Source: Galerina marginata | Lineage: Eukaryota > Basidiomycota > Agaricomycetes > Agaricales > Galerinaceae | NCBI GenBank assembly: GCA_023014335.1 | Contig: JAECYW010000011.1 | Span: forward strand, 1,922,001 to 1,986,000 | Reading direction: 5' to 3' | Length of the DNA stretch: 64,000 bases | Part shown: one piece after another, positions 44,986-57,488 of the stretch | Layout: the number at the start of each line of letters is the position of its first letter | Numbering within the stretch: position 1 is the first letter of the stretch | Notes under the pieces: generated by a model | Databases searched by the model: none | Seen by the model: only the letters and a program-made list of their open reading frames with translations | What the model was told of the DNA's origin: nothing | Position numbers and translations under genes: made by a program

Positions 44986-47900
44986 TTAGCGGCTAGACTT
45001 CACTTTTCCGCCCTTCCCATTAGCACCCTTCCCGTTCGTCTTGCCACATTTTTTTTTGGGTCGCTCATCCTCTGATTCATCATCAGATCCATTGACCGTC
45101 TTCCCTTCAGTTCATTTTTGGTCCGCTAAATAATAGCTAGTTTTAGAACGAAAATACAGGACTTCAACCTTACATTTTGCTGCCTTCCTCTCGAGCTCAT
45201 CCCAATCATCGCCTGAGCGTGTACGGTAAGAATTCTATACATAGAACCATCTGATTGAACAAACCTTCGTCGCTCTCGTCACCTCCACCAAAGTCAGAAC
45301 CGCTTTCGTCACTGCCGCTGGCGTCAGAGCCATCGTAGTTGCTCTCTTCGTCGCTGCTCAAGCTTAATGCCTGTTCTTCATGGTCAGCCTCGAATTTTGA
45401 TTCTGATCCTGATTCGTCAGAGTACTCGCTCTAGATAAACAATAGTATCAATACTCGTGCATAATGTGGTGGGTATGTGACATACTTCAACGCCACCAGC
45501 TACGCCAAGGAATTTCCAGCCATCCTGTTGGAAAAATTCGAAGGGGTTTTCATTGATGTGCTTCATAATCGGACCCCAGTTGAGATTGACGGGTCCTTCA
45601 CTCATGGGAATGTCCACAGAACTGAACAGTTGTTAGAATCGGTATCAAGATTTAAAATGTACAACTTACTCCAACCAATTTTTGACATCGTCCATTTGAG
45701 AGCTCTGTATCGAGTTCATGTGAAGTGGGGTTTTTGTGAGATCTTTGAAAATCAAGACCAAGTCGAACTGCTTCAGCCCATATTGGACACGCTCCAGGGA
45801 GGCAATCTCAATTTCGGACATGCTGACCACAAGGAATGGAGGGTCCGTAAGATGGACCAAACATTCCGTTGTTGGTTGTAGTCGGGCACTTGTACGGAAT
45901 GGCACGCCTTCAAAAGAGAGTTCTCTGAATGGAATGTCGAGTTCCAAAGTTTCACCGTTCTGCAAAAACGTTGGATTAAAATTTTCAATTGTGTAAATCA
46001 AGAACATACCGAAGTTGAAGCGGCTTCTGCTATCTTGTCTGCAAATGCTTTGATCTCTTTATTAAGCATAGCCCTGCGTTTTCGTTTCTGCTGTTCCATC
46101 TCAATTTCATCTTCATCTCCATAACGGTGTTTACGTTTGCGATTCCCTGTTTCGTCAAACTGCACATCGGTTGCTTCGCGGAAGAATTGCACATCCTGGT
46201 TATGCTCGTAAGTACCGACGAAAAAACTAGTGTTATGCCACGTACAGATGCTTTTTTCTCGCCAATCATGATAGGCGCTTTGAGATGGAGATGGACGATG
46301 ACTAAGAGCTCATGATCGCAAGGTTGGAAAAACAGGTGCTTTATCTTGCTAAATAAGACGTCTAGAAAGCATGAGTCAAGATCACCTGCTTATTCAAAGT
46401 TGGATATTACTTACCAACTTTCTGCGAACCCATAGATTGATAATGAATGCCGTTTTGGTGTATCTCCACTTCTCCCGGTAGTCGCCTGCCGTCAAGGGCT
46501 GGCCGTATGAATGCCTCAGGCATTTTGATAGGGTGTCGACCCTTTATTTCGATTAGATTGCCTTGTTGAATCACATCGAACATCTCCTTCTTTTGTTGCT
46601 CTCGTTTGTTCGCTTCTTTTTTGAGATCATTAATCTGTTTGACGACGTTATCCAAACGATGTCCGTCTGGAGAGCGGTAAGAAACAGAGCGTATAAATGT
46701 CGCATCCGGATCCTCAAATGGCTGACGAAATGATGAGATTTAATTTTATTTTGTTAAAAAATCGCTTCACTTACGGTATCTTCCTTCTTCCCGGTTAATT
46801 GACCAGGTGTCTGAAAATTGATCCTCAGATATGTGAAGTCCCCTTCATCGTTTTTGCTAGCATTCTTAATCGTATTGATGTGGAAGGGAACTGCAAAACC
46901 ATGGATTGGCAATACAACTGTCTGGGCTTTACGGTCGACAACAATCTAGAAATGGGGTCAGCAGGAAGTACAGCGATCACAAAAAATTAAATACCCTTAG
47001 CCTTAGCCTGTCGATATCATTCGGTAGAGTCCCTTCTCCCTTGTAGCTCTGACATTTTTTCCAACCCTTGCCCTCCTTCCCGCCCGAACCTCCACCCTCT
47101 TCTGAAAATCTGGCCAAGCCTTGGGTCTGAAGATTCTCGTGCAGTTCTCGCTGGTGCTCAATGAGTTTTGCAATTGCTGTTTGATGTACTTCGTCCTGAG
47201 CAGCCCGGCGTGTCTGATTCCGTAGGACCTTTCCGCCAACTGTCTTTGTTTTGATTGGAGAACCATTCTTCAGAGGAATAGTAGGGGGCCTTTTGCTGGT
47301 GGGTTTTTTTTTGTCTTCTTCACTATCAGCGGTCAAGAAGAACAATGTATCTTTAGATGATTTTATTCCATCAGTCAGGAGTGACGTCTTCCCATCTTCA
47401 ACTTTGACGGTATCGACAAGATGCAGTGCGTATCTAGGACAGTTAAATGGTAACTTCCAAACAGCAGAAGAGGACTTTACTTTTGATCCGAGTTGTCAGT
47501 GAGCCCCGCAAGTCCGAGACTCAGGTTGAAGACCATATTTTTCCTCAATAAACGAGTGTTTTTGGGAGAGAGAATATATCCGGCATCACGAAATCCTATA
47601 CCTGTCTAAAGCAACTTCAGCAACATGACCATTTGGACATAGAATAACGATTCACAGCAAAGCCAATGTTTTTCACGAATGATTTCTCAAGATCAGGCTT
47701 GTTATCCTTGATGTATGCCAGTGCAAGTTGGTAAACGTCACGTGCTGGGACTCCATCCTTCATGAAAGTTAGCGCTGCAGGCTGAATGGCAAGTCTTGTT
47801 CCTAGAGATTTCATTGACATCGTCAATGTGTAGTCCATGTAAGAAGAACCAAGACATACAGGATTCGGGTCAACAATGAAAGTACGTCTAACGTTTGTAC

Positions 47901-49022
47901 TGTATGACTTGTAACGCATTCCGAAGGAAACCAAGAATACCCCTTTGTGAGCGATGTTGTCATCTGAAGATTCCACGGTATATCTTAGGTCATAGCCAGA
48001 CTTCGAGGATTTCGAAATGATAATTGGGGGGTAACAGAACTCAACAGATGGCCAATCAATCTGTCTAACTTTAAGGAAATAATTTATGGAAGGAAGAAAA
48101 GCTTCAGAAACTCACGTTTTCAAGGCCCTTCCCCTTGTTCTGAACTTTTATATCAGGTCCTTTTGCTGAGTTACCTTCACCGGACCCCAATCGAGTTTCT
48201 ATCTGGGCAGCAAGCATGTCATGTGTAATCTTCGATTCCTTATCAAGGATTGCTTCCAGTTTGGAAGCTACGTGGTACTTTAGAAGGGTAGAGGTTAAAG
48301 CTGCTGCAAGCTGAATAGGTTTCTAGGAATCTGTTCAGGCGAATCTTGAAACAAGGCGATGAAGACGCTTACAAGTTCATCTTCATCCTTGGCGGCCATG
48401 AGCGCCGAGATGGCTGGTGCCATGTCAACTAGCTCTGGTTTCGATGGCGCCTCATTAACCAGTCCTTGCCATTCCGAGACAAGTTTGCCAGAGGGAACCT
48501 CCTTGATTAGGGACCCAACTCGTTTAGCCGACGTATATTGCGCAAGGAACTTTGGAAGGGCATCACTGGCCACGTCTTTCCCTTTCGGCCCTGCAAGAAT
48601 CTCGATACTGATCGTATTGACGGAATTTTCGATTTGAGAAAGAATCTTCGCTGTAAAGGGTGTATTGGCTGGCGTCTATTTAGAGATGTATCAATGTCAT
48701 ACCCTTGGAAGCCAAACAGAGGATCGAAATTTTGTTCTCTTGGAAGAGAGGAAATTCATACCCTAGAAGCCATTGCTAGTTGTCCTTTTCAGTAACGGAT
48801 CAGTCACGAACAACCCGACCGAGCCCGACCGACCTGAAAGCAAGACCCTTTACGGATTCGCTCGTCGTCTGAGGTGGGGTCTCCTGCTATCAGCAACAGG
48901 GCATCTACACTCAATATCGATTCATAATCTTCATTTTCTTTGGCATTCTATTTATAACAAAAAAGTTAAAGCTCGAGACAGTGAAGGGGGTATCTCTACG
49001 TACTGCCCAATTTGAGAAGCAT
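44986..49022 (-). CDS. SPT16: FACT complex subunit SPT16 (histone chaperone)
   Basis: SPT16 with POB3 forms FACT, which loosens and rebuilds nucleosomes during transcription and replication. Exons from 48947 downward join in frame: [25 protein letters not shown], then [18 protein letters not shown]. Next come the peptidase-like N-terminal domain ([20 protein letters not shown]), [19 protein letters not shown], and LPEAFIRP-like [20 protein letters not shown]. After that are [20 protein letters not shown] and [16 protein letters not shown]. The end is [17 protein letters not shown], a long acidic tail, and a Lys/Gly-rich terminus stopping at TAA 44986. The start is uncertain: ATG 49022 gives a short first exon. 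The segment after YEFP is about four residues shorter than usual. In the tail, a TGA appears if the first acceptor is used but is skipped with a CTGAAG acceptor 17 bases on. Confidence 0.93.
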
Positions 49023-49875
49023 TATGGAGCTGAAGTTGATTTAGCTCCGCCTTCCGCAAACATAGCGAAAAATCTTCTTTACACCGAAACATCAGAGACC
49101 GGCGAGAAATAGATGAAAATAGGACAGCAAGCAAGAAAGAAAACAGGGACAGTGACGAATGAATGACGGAGTCAGACCAGACTAGATAGACCAAAAAAAA
49201 AAGGCCGGCACATGACCGGGTATATGATATAGAAGTTGGAGGAGAATGACCGGGTACCGGGTAAATAGGAGCACATGACCGGGTAATAAGAAGTTTCAAC
49301 AAGGGTACAGAACGATTCCCTTATTACATAAGGTCTCGTAATGCAACTGCAGGTCAGTGTGATTGATGATCGATTGTCCGGCACGTGCGGCCTTTTGGCG
49401 GGGTGACTACTTCCGTCTCTGAGTTAACTCAGTGTGTCAACTCACTGTACGAGGACTCCTGCGGCCTAGTGGGTTGCGCCTGGCTCCATCGATGTTGCTG
49501 TTACTTCTCAGCTTAACCCATGCGAACGTAATCTATCCGAGTCCCAATATCCTTGCTGTGGCTTGGTTGTCAGACGATCCAGACCTCAACAGATGTTAAA
49601 CTTCGGCGGCCTGTCGATCTTTTGACAGTGGGACGAACTTATTCATAAGTATACCATGGTGATTCTCTTGACGGCTAATGCTTTCTCAGCCTTTGCATTG
49701 TCTGGTTTTAATTTTAGTACAGATCCTGGGCTACTTGTCTTTGACTTAACTACAAGTATGCTTGGGTCCTTTGGTTTGGAATGCTAACTCTTACAGATCC
49801 CAGCAAAATATGGGATAACGTTACAGGGTAATCTTCTGAACAACGCCCCGGCCAATTGTTCAGCTCCTTCTCGAC
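49023..49875. other. Intergenic between divergent genes, 850 bases
   Basis: This region lies between the SPT16 start (minus) and the DUF6533 gene (plus), so it should hold two promoters. The motif CATGACCGGGTA recurs three times at about 49213-49283 (spaced about 33 bases), a possible factor-binding repeat. No coding sequence is supported. Confidence 0.4.
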
Positions 49876-51381
49876 ATGCCATCTCCTTCGGTTACATCGA
49901 GTTCAGGTTCCATTGCGGGCAAATTTGGGTTTGTATATTTTCATTTCACTTCCGTGAACGAGGCTGCTGGGACGCAAGCCGTCGATCGTAGCTTCGGTGG
50001 GTAACATTCTCAGTCACGGGTAGGCCTGGTTGAATACTCACTAGGACTGTCTGTATTGGTTGGCAGTCGCAGCGTTGGCATTCCTTACATGGGATATCCT
50101 TATCACGTTTGACGAGGAGGTATTTTTATTTTTATTCTTATATTTACCAGTCGAATTTACAGTTTGGGCAGGTTGAGTTAATTTGGCCGTATGTTTGATT
50201 TACGCATCGTAACCCAGCACTATAACCTTCCCATCAGACGGGCATGGTCATCAATGAAGGGCCTTTATTTTTTTGTGCGATATGTCCCTTTGTCGGCACA
50301 ATTGTTCGTCTAGTTGTTTGTCAGAACCTCAAAAAACCTAATTGTCTTCGCGGACCGCCAGGCCACTCCTACTAGTGGGAACGGAATTATCGCCTCATTT
50401 CCACTTCACTCCGTATGCTTGCTATGTCTGGCAAATATTCCAAGGCATAGTTGCATCTTCAATCGTTGTCGCTGTTGACATAATTCTGATTTTGCGAGGT
50501 AGAGTTTGTAGTTTATTATTTTCGACTATTTCTCTTACATCTCCATTCAGTCTGCGCCCTATATCACAGACAACGCACTATCCGTGGAGGCGTCTTCTTT
50601 CTTTTTCTTCTGGAAATCATTGGTATGGTGGTAGGATTGGCTCTCTCTCTCCCCGGTATCCAATTCGACGACATCTGCGCTGTTACATTTATACCCCACT
50701 CCTTAGTTATCTACGGGTAGGTCTTTCATCGTCTCGCATTAAGCGTTCCTTATTGTATTCCTGGTCTGTAGGCTAGCTTCGATTTTGTTCCAGACAATCC
50801 TCTTCGCTCTCACGATGTATAAGTTCGTCCAAGGTGCAAGGAATGGATGGGGGGATATTCCAATCGTGAAGTTGCTGATACGGGATGGAACATGGGCATT
50901 CTTCCTATTGTTCTGTGAGTCTTATCTTTTCGTCTCCGAATTAAAGCCCCTGTGACGTGTATCGACCTTAGTTGCAGATGTCAGTCAACTTAGTCTATAT
51001 GCGCTACCAAATAGGTCGTCCGGTGAAGTTCTTTATCCGTAAGCCTATCTGATCGTTGAGATACAACTTTAGGTAACCCGAAGCTGTATTTTCTTGTCCT
51101 TTAACAGATGGCTGCTTTCACTTTCCTCATTTTGCGTGAGTTCTGTTAGCTCACTCAGGATCTTGTTCACATAAGTAAGTTAACAGGGATACCGAATTTT
51201 ACTCAATCTACGGCATTACGCAGACGATGTAAACGATCCTGAAGCCAAACTCCCCGATTCACAAACCACGCCGTCCTTACATTTTAAAACAAGAACTTCG
51301 AGGGGGGATAGATACACCGTTAGTTTCGTCTCGGCCCATTCAATGGCTTCAACCTCCAGCCTAGACTCGCAGGACTGTTGA
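49876..51381 (+). CDS. DUF6533 seven-helix membrane protein, copy A
   Basis: DUF6533 proteins are a large mushroom-specific family of predicted multi-helix membrane proteins of unknown function. Ten exons join in frame: 49876-49996, 50067-50119, 50172-50188, 50238-50303, 50362-50498, 50551-50716, 50772-50914, 50972-51038, 51108-51135 and 51187-51381. The family signature AALAFLTWDILITFDEEVELIW spans exons 2-3 (shown in part), followed by FFVRYVPLSAQ. Later exons encode several hydrophobic helices (IVASSIVVAVDIILILR, FFLFLLEIIGMVVGLALSL, LFQTILFALTMYKF). The C-terminus (about 60 residues) is polar and probably cytoplasmic. The start is chosen because it gives a phase that matches copy B. It looks functional. 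Receptor or transporter roles are only guesses. Confidence 0.88.
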
Positions 51382-52029
51382 ACAGCAAGGAATGTGGCTG
51401 TCAGCGAACATTCTTAAAGTCCAACCTCGTCATGAGGTATATACCATTGGATTTATGGCCCAACTTTAATCCGATCGTTATGCAAAATCGAACTACTAAC
51501 TCATAGTTTTGATGAAAGATCGTCAACAGGGACCTCTCAGGCTTGAGAGTCGGACTCTGGGCTGAAGCTTGAAGGCTTGATGCCAACTTGATACTGTGGG
51601 CTGGATAATTGAGAAATTTAGAAGCAGAAAAGTACAATTTCATTTGACGAGAGGATGATTGAGATGGATCGCATCTATCGAAAACACTTCAAATTTATCA
51701 TGGGCCGACTACAGTACAAGGTGCTGTGGCCCTTCACCTAAAATGACGCGACCTGCTAGGCTGAGTTGATAAATCCATCGAAGATTTGAACTGTAATAAT
51801 AAAATTTACTGACTTCCACTAGCTTTGTAGGCCATTGCATTGCATGGCATTTGCGAGTCCATTTCCCTTTTAAATTTTACCATAAATTGCTGCAACTTCT
51901 TATTTCAATATGACATGTTTAGAGGATTGGTGAATTGCACTGAATGAATTACACTGAATGCAATGTATTGAAACATTATTTATGATGACAAGACTAACTT
52001 GGAAAGACAATCTACTACGGTTTGACTGT
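51382..52029. other. Intergenic, 650 bases
   Basis: Includes the 3' side of copy A. Around 51901-51965 there are short repeats of TGCATTG, GAATTGCAC and TGAAT. No gene seen. Confidence 0.4.
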
Positions 52030-53230
52030 TGGGATTTGGTCTGGATCAGTGCTCGAACATCACTAAAAGAAACATGATTGAAAAGTGGTTGCTCATGACA
52101 GGAGAGACAGCCGCTGAAAGGAACAGCACAGCAGACAACAGACTGCCAGACTGGTGGAAATGGAAGGTGGCGTGGCGACAGTACCGCGATCGTCGTCATG
52201 TGGGTGCAGCTCACGGAAGAGTCGGACGTCGGTGGTGGTGTTGTTGGCCATCCATGACATGCATGACATGGTAGTGTTTGAGGACTGCGTCAGGCTCGAT
52301 GGTGAGAACTGGGCAAGGCCCATGATAAGCGACCAACGTTGACGGAAAACGCAGAGATACAGTTCGTGGGGGATCGCGAGTGCGTGGTGACGTGGCGCAA
52401 GCTGGCAGTGACGGGTGCGGGAGCAGGGATTTGGGATCGTTGAGACGGTGTCGGATGGGTTAGGCATGCAGGAGACGTGATGCGGGGCTCGCGGGCTTCG
52501 TCAACGGTTGTGGATGTGGTGACGGGGCTTGGGGAAGGGGCGATCCGGGTTGCTAACCGTCGTCGACGGCGACAGCGGTCAACGAAAAGTAGGATAATGG
52601 AAGGTTGGCGTTGGCTTGCGACCTGCCGGTGGTTGTGCTGATGTGGATGCTTGGTGAGCTGGCAAGAGGCTCGTGGGTCTGGGCAGGTAGGTTGTAGCAG
52701 CCTCGCGAGGCCTCAGGAATGCTCGTCGACGGCGACCGGCATTGGCAACTGAGTAGTCGCTGGGCATCACTGGGGCGGTTGTGGGGCGGTTATGGGCGTA
52801 CGCCACGGTTTGTTGGGGCAGTAGTCGCCTCATGGATTGAGGTCGACGCTGTTTCGGACGGGATGGTACTGAAGGAAGCGGAGGTACCAAGCCTGAGGGA
52901 GGAAACATGGGATAGGACGCCATGGGTGGATGGCATGACTGCACAACAATGTCGTCGTCAAATAGCTTCAGGATAGATGAGGACAGTGGAGGCATCTATT
53001 GAGGGGAGAGACACGGGACAGGAGGCCGCGGAGGAGCCCATAACGTGCACGACGATATCGTCGTCAATGGGCCAGCGGACAGATGAGGAAAGCGGAGGGG
53101 TCGAGCTAGAGGGAAAGGAAGTTGCGCGCATGACGATATCGTCGTCCAGAGGTCGCAGGGAAAGTGGAAACGTCGAGTTTAAAGTGGGGGAGACGGCAGA
53201 GGAAGCTGGAGGTGGAGAACCACAGCCTTG
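52030..53230. repeat. GC-rich repeat island with palindromic GATATC units
   Basis: This 1.2-kb island is rich in CGTCG/CGACG words. At 52947-53220 diverged units of about 80-105 bases repeat, each starting with a GTCGTCGTC-like core. Two of them carry the palindrome GACGATATCGTC (about 53050 and 53131), followed by an AGATGAGGA-AGYGGAGG or GGGAAAGTGG segment. Open frames on both strands (52579-52995 minus, 52719-53231 plus) are composition artefacts. It lies exactly between two paralogous genes. Confidence 0.6.
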
Positions 53231-54271
53231 AGGAGCAGTGAGGACGAAGTATTTGTCCCTAGAAAGTACGGTAAGTCTTAAGATCTAAGAAGGCATTGAT
53301 ATAAAAACAATAGAACGTACCAAGGAGGCAGAGGAATCGACTAGAGTACAGGAGATGAGAGAGAGCGGAAGGAGTTGAGAAACGTTGTCGAACATTGGAT
53401 TCGGAACCCACATGAGAGCCGAGAAGCACGGCAAAACCAAAAATAGAATCGGCGTTTGCCGGAAACATGAGCGTTACACCCAGCCAAATTTTTGGCGGGT
53501 CCAGGACAATAATAGAACGAGTCCTATAAATAGGACTCGTAACTGTTCCACAGCCTGACCGTGATAGCCTTAGTGCGTGGGTGAGCGCTCGGTTGAAAGC
53601 ATTGTCACATCCTACCCAGAGACTTGATAAAATAGGCGACACGACCCCTGTCAGACTAATAAAAGCAATCGATCAGTCGTTGATCCCTCAGGATGTGCGT
53701 CCAGCAAGCGTCCAGTCATGACTGATGATGACTCTCGCCGTTATCTGGGGTCAAGTTGAGAATCAGTGCTGTTCGGCCCCGGTGAGTTCTAAGTGCTGGG
53801 AGCGGATTGCGAGGACTTACTCATTATCATTGCAGAGGCGTCATGAATACGTAGAACCGAGGTCGAACAAGTTCTTGAAATGCGGCATCCCGAACAGCCT
53901 CAGGAAGACATTAAGCGTGATGGAAAGGGTGATACGGTGGCCCACTAGTCCTCTCATAGGCTCTCGAGTGCTCCTCGAACCCAAGAATAGCCTGCGGTCA
54001 CCGGTGGTTTTTCATTGTTCTAAGCAGGCGTGGATCGGCGTCTGTGATCTTGCAACGGCTTCCTTTTCCTACAGACACCGAGGCTGTCCTCCTACCTTAC
54101 CAGCTCTCCCATTTCCCCAGTTCTCTTTCTACTTGTGTTAGATCCCCAGAATTATTCTGGTTGCATTTCATCTCATTTCCCTCCCAGTTAACCAGGCTTC
54201 CCAAAATCCAGTCGTTTGGCAAAGAGTCCCGTTGGATGCGTGTCATCGCGTTCTAAGTGGTGATACCACAC
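53231..54271. other. Intergenic, 1 kb
   Basis: No gene recognised. Frames at 53259-53642 (-) and 53725-54141 (+) have no domain. It should contain the promoter of DUF6533 copy B near its right end. Confidence 0.4.
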
Positions 54272-55856
54272 ATGTCTGCGCTGCTGTTTTGGAGTAGGGC
54301 GAACGACGGACAACCTTTGTATAGTCCTTATCGTTCCGAGAGCGTGGCTGCCGGAGCCCAAGCTGTCAATCGCAGCTCAGGTCAATCTTTCCGTAATTAA
54401 TCTCAGTGGCAGAATGAGTACTCACGGCGTTTGCATCTGGCAGTGGCGGCATTAGCATTTCTCGCCTGGGATATACTGATAACGGTGGATGATGAAGTAA
54501 GTTTCTCCTAGCCTCCGATGCCACTGTAATAACGAGCACACCCAGGTTAAACTCATCTGGCCGTAAGTAGTCTGAACCGAGCGGAAGGAAAGGAAAGTTG
54601 ATCTTTTTTTTTTGCAGACGAACATGGTCCTATACGAAATATGTCTACTTCATTGTGCGCTACTTGCCTCTGATGGTTCAAATGTGAGTAGTTCCGCATT
54701 GGAGCCTCAGCATGGTTTAGCTAACCCTCTCATCGTCACGGTCAGATCAATACTGTTGATAGGATCTGAACTTACTCCACACTTTCACTTTACACCTCAT
54801 GATTGTTATATCTGGCAAATTTATCAGGGAGCGGCCGCCTCTACGATCATCGCGACGGTTGACACGGTTCTCATTCTGCGAGGTACATTCTTCTTGCGTA
54901 ACCTGGCTAAGTCGGTTTGATGTTCATCTTGTCTCCCAGTCCATGCGCTTTATCATGGATATCGTATTATTCGCCACATAGTCGCAGTGTTCTACTTTCT
55001 GGAGATAGTCGGTATGGCTGTCGGGCTCGCGCTGGCATTGCCGGGAGTCACGTACGATGATCTCTGTCTGGTTGTCGGCGTCCCTCATTCGCTAATAATC
55101 TATGGGTAAGTGGTCTACCAGGGGTGGCTCGTTTATGACATCTCCGGAAGATATTAACTTCCGGTTTCTCTCTTCCCTCGAACTTCCAGGGCCTCCTCGA
55201 TTATTTTCCAGTTCTTCCTGTTTGGTCTCACACTCTACAAGTTCTTTCAGGCTGCTCGGTCAGGGTGGGGCGACGTTCCGCTCATCGTTCTACTCATGCG
55301 CGATGGGACATGGGCATTCTTCCTCCTCTTCTGTGCGCGATCATCCATTATCCTCATTCGATTTCGACTAATCCTTGCATTGCAGTTGTATACGTTGGCC
55401 AAATCGGCTTGTACGGCTTGCGCAATCATGCGTTCGCCGGGGTTCTGTATGGGTAAGCCCGCTTCGGCTGTGTAATTCCCCTTCACTCACGCGCTTATTG
55501 ACGTTCTTCTCTTCGACCCAGGTGGTTGCTGACAGCATTTTCGTTCTGTGTAAGTTTTTATACCCGTCGGCATCGTGCATCCCTTGTATTCCTTCCTTCT
55601 TTTACTGAAAGAAAATCAGGGTTACCGAATACTCCTCAATCTCAACCGCCTCGCGGAGCATACAAGTGGTGGCTCCAGGGGCCGGACCTCGAATACACAT
55701 CGTACGGACACCAACATCCAATTTTCCACGCAGCAGTTTGACTCCCGTCGAGAAACTTACGCGCATGACGAGTCATACGAGCTCTCACGCCCCGGCCGTG
55801 ACGGCGGACGAACGTTTGAAAGTTCACAAATATCTACGCTGTCCTTAGGGAAGTAA
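54272..55856 (+). CDS. DUF6533 seven-helix membrane protein, copy B
   Basis: Ten exons: 54272-54380, 54444-54496, 54546-54562, 54618-54683, 54746-54882, 54940-55105, 55190-55332, 55386-55452, 55522-55549 and 55620-55856. Exons 2-9 have exactly the same lengths as in copy A (53, 17, 66, 137, 166, 143, 67, 28), so this is a tandem paralogue. The signature AALAFLAWDILITVDDE and the following FIVRYLPLMVQ are present. Both copies also share the pre-helix motif AAGxQAVxRS. The hydrophobic helices align one for one. The C-terminal tail differs: it is longer and rich in Ser, Thr, Arg and Gly, ending SSQISTLSLGK. All splice junctions are GT..AG and there are no stops, so it appears functional. Confidence 0.9.
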
Positions 55857-56146
55857 AAAGTAAAAGTCACCACTATTCCTCCTTTGCGCCCCTCTTGCTT
55901 CATCTGACCGCTTACCGCCCAAATACTACCCCGTCGACAACGAAAAGCAATGACTTCTCATAGTCCCCTTGACCACATAGATTTCTTGGGCAATACATAT
56001 ATACCCCCTGACATTGTGAACTATTCATACATATCATGACCTGTAACAATACATTTTGCTACCCTTCACGGAAACTGACATGTACATAAGTAATTACAAG
56101 CTATTTCTTGCTTATTTTTGTTATTATAATTCAGCCCTCTTTGTAA

Positions 56147-57488
56147 CTAGTCGGCGTCTACGGGGTTCCAGCTAATGGAGCCATCGTTACCCCGATCCAA
56201 GCCATCTAACTTTTGCATGTCGTCTGCGTCTAATTCAAAGTCGTAGAGCTTGGCATTGGAGTGGATGCGCCAGGGGGTTGCACTCTTTGGAAGAGGGACA
56301 TATCTTCAGAGGATAATGTCAGGTAGGTAATCCGCTGACAGAGGTCAGCTGGTGTCGAAACGTACCCTTTCTGTAACGACCAGCGAATCAAAATCTGAGC
56401 CGGGTCGCGGGTGTGCTATGTTTGGGCAACACGGGCGTCAATCCAGTCAGTTGTTATGATGTTTGAACAGCAAGAACCTTGGAAGCGATCTTCTGGATGA
56501 CAGGGTGGCCCATCTGACCACGGAGAATTGGGCAGTATGCTTGCACAACAATGTCGTTTCCCCGGCAATACTTGACAATGGGTTTCTGTTGGCAAAATGG
56601 GTGGAGCTATGTAGATATACATCGGCATTTCGGGCATCAGTACTTGTGCAGCATTAAGACCCTAAGCAATGGTAGACTCTGTACCTCGAGTTGGTTAACG
56701 TCCGGAAGTTCATAGCCCGCCTCTTTAATTTCTTCGATATGCTTCACGCCGCTGTACAGATACATAGAGCCGAAAGGAAGGTATGAGTAGTGACGGCGTT
56801 TTTTGGGCATTACATGCAATAATTTTTTTGAAATAACTTACTAGTTGGAGACACCAACCGCCTTGATCCTACCAGCGGCCTTGCCCTCAAGAAGGGCTTT
56901 GTATGTCACGAGGCGGCGCTCCTTTCCAGATAGCGGGTCGTGAATGAGGAACAAGTCGACATAATCTGTATGGTTAGTATCAGCCAACCGTTTTTTGGTT
57001 ATGTAGAACATTAAGAGGACAGATGAGAGGAAGCATGGACAATCACCGAACTTCATCTTGGCAAGAGATTCGTCGAGCCCTTTCTTGGTTGACTCGTAGC
57101 CATGGGTTCTGGACATACATTTCGTCGCTGAGTTACAAAAAGCGCGTGGTTAGTTTAAGCGCCCGTGCACGACTCGCATATGGAAGGGCTCAAATGCTTA
57201 CTGACGAACACGTCGGCTCTATCGAGCCCGGACTCGCGCACGGCGTCCGCGACCTGGGCTTCGTTTCTGTACAGTTGGGCAGAATCGACATGTCTAAATA
57301 CATGTATGTTACAATATCGCCGCGGCTAGGCCAAGGTCGCCCGGCACGCACCGGTAACCAGCATTAAACGCCTCGAGCACGGAAGGTTTAGCGTCCGCAT
57401 TCTGGAAGACGCCGAAGCCAAGGAGGGGCATCTCAATGCCTGCAGATCGAAGGCGGATGGTGGATGAGAGCGCCAGTTTGGAGGCCAT
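56147..57488 (-). CDS. Aldo-keto reductase, copy 1
   Basis: AKRs reduce aldehydes and ketones with NADPH in a TIM barrel, normally in the cytosol. The protein starts at ATG 57488 with IRLRSAGIEMPLLGFGVFQN. The catalytic tetrad is visible: Asp and Tyr in HVDSAQLYRNE, Lys in a TTKCMS segment, and His in LFLIHDP. The barrel continues with AVGVSNYG, ELPDVNQLE|LHPFCQQKP, and VQAYCPILRGQMGHP. The NADP-binding end is HTRDPAQILIRWSLQKG, then VPLPKSATPWRIHSN. It ends WNPVDAD at TAG 56147. About eight short introns all keep the frame. It is the last of three head-to-tail copies. The substrate cannot be inferred. Confidence 0.93.

Noticed and set aside
44986..48773. SPT16 as an N-terminally truncated duplicate starting at an ATG at 48773
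   Set aside because: Upstream exons with conserved SPT16 sequence ([16 protein letters not shown], then QWLLGYEFP overlapping that ATG in another frame) were found up to about 48947, so the gene continues further.
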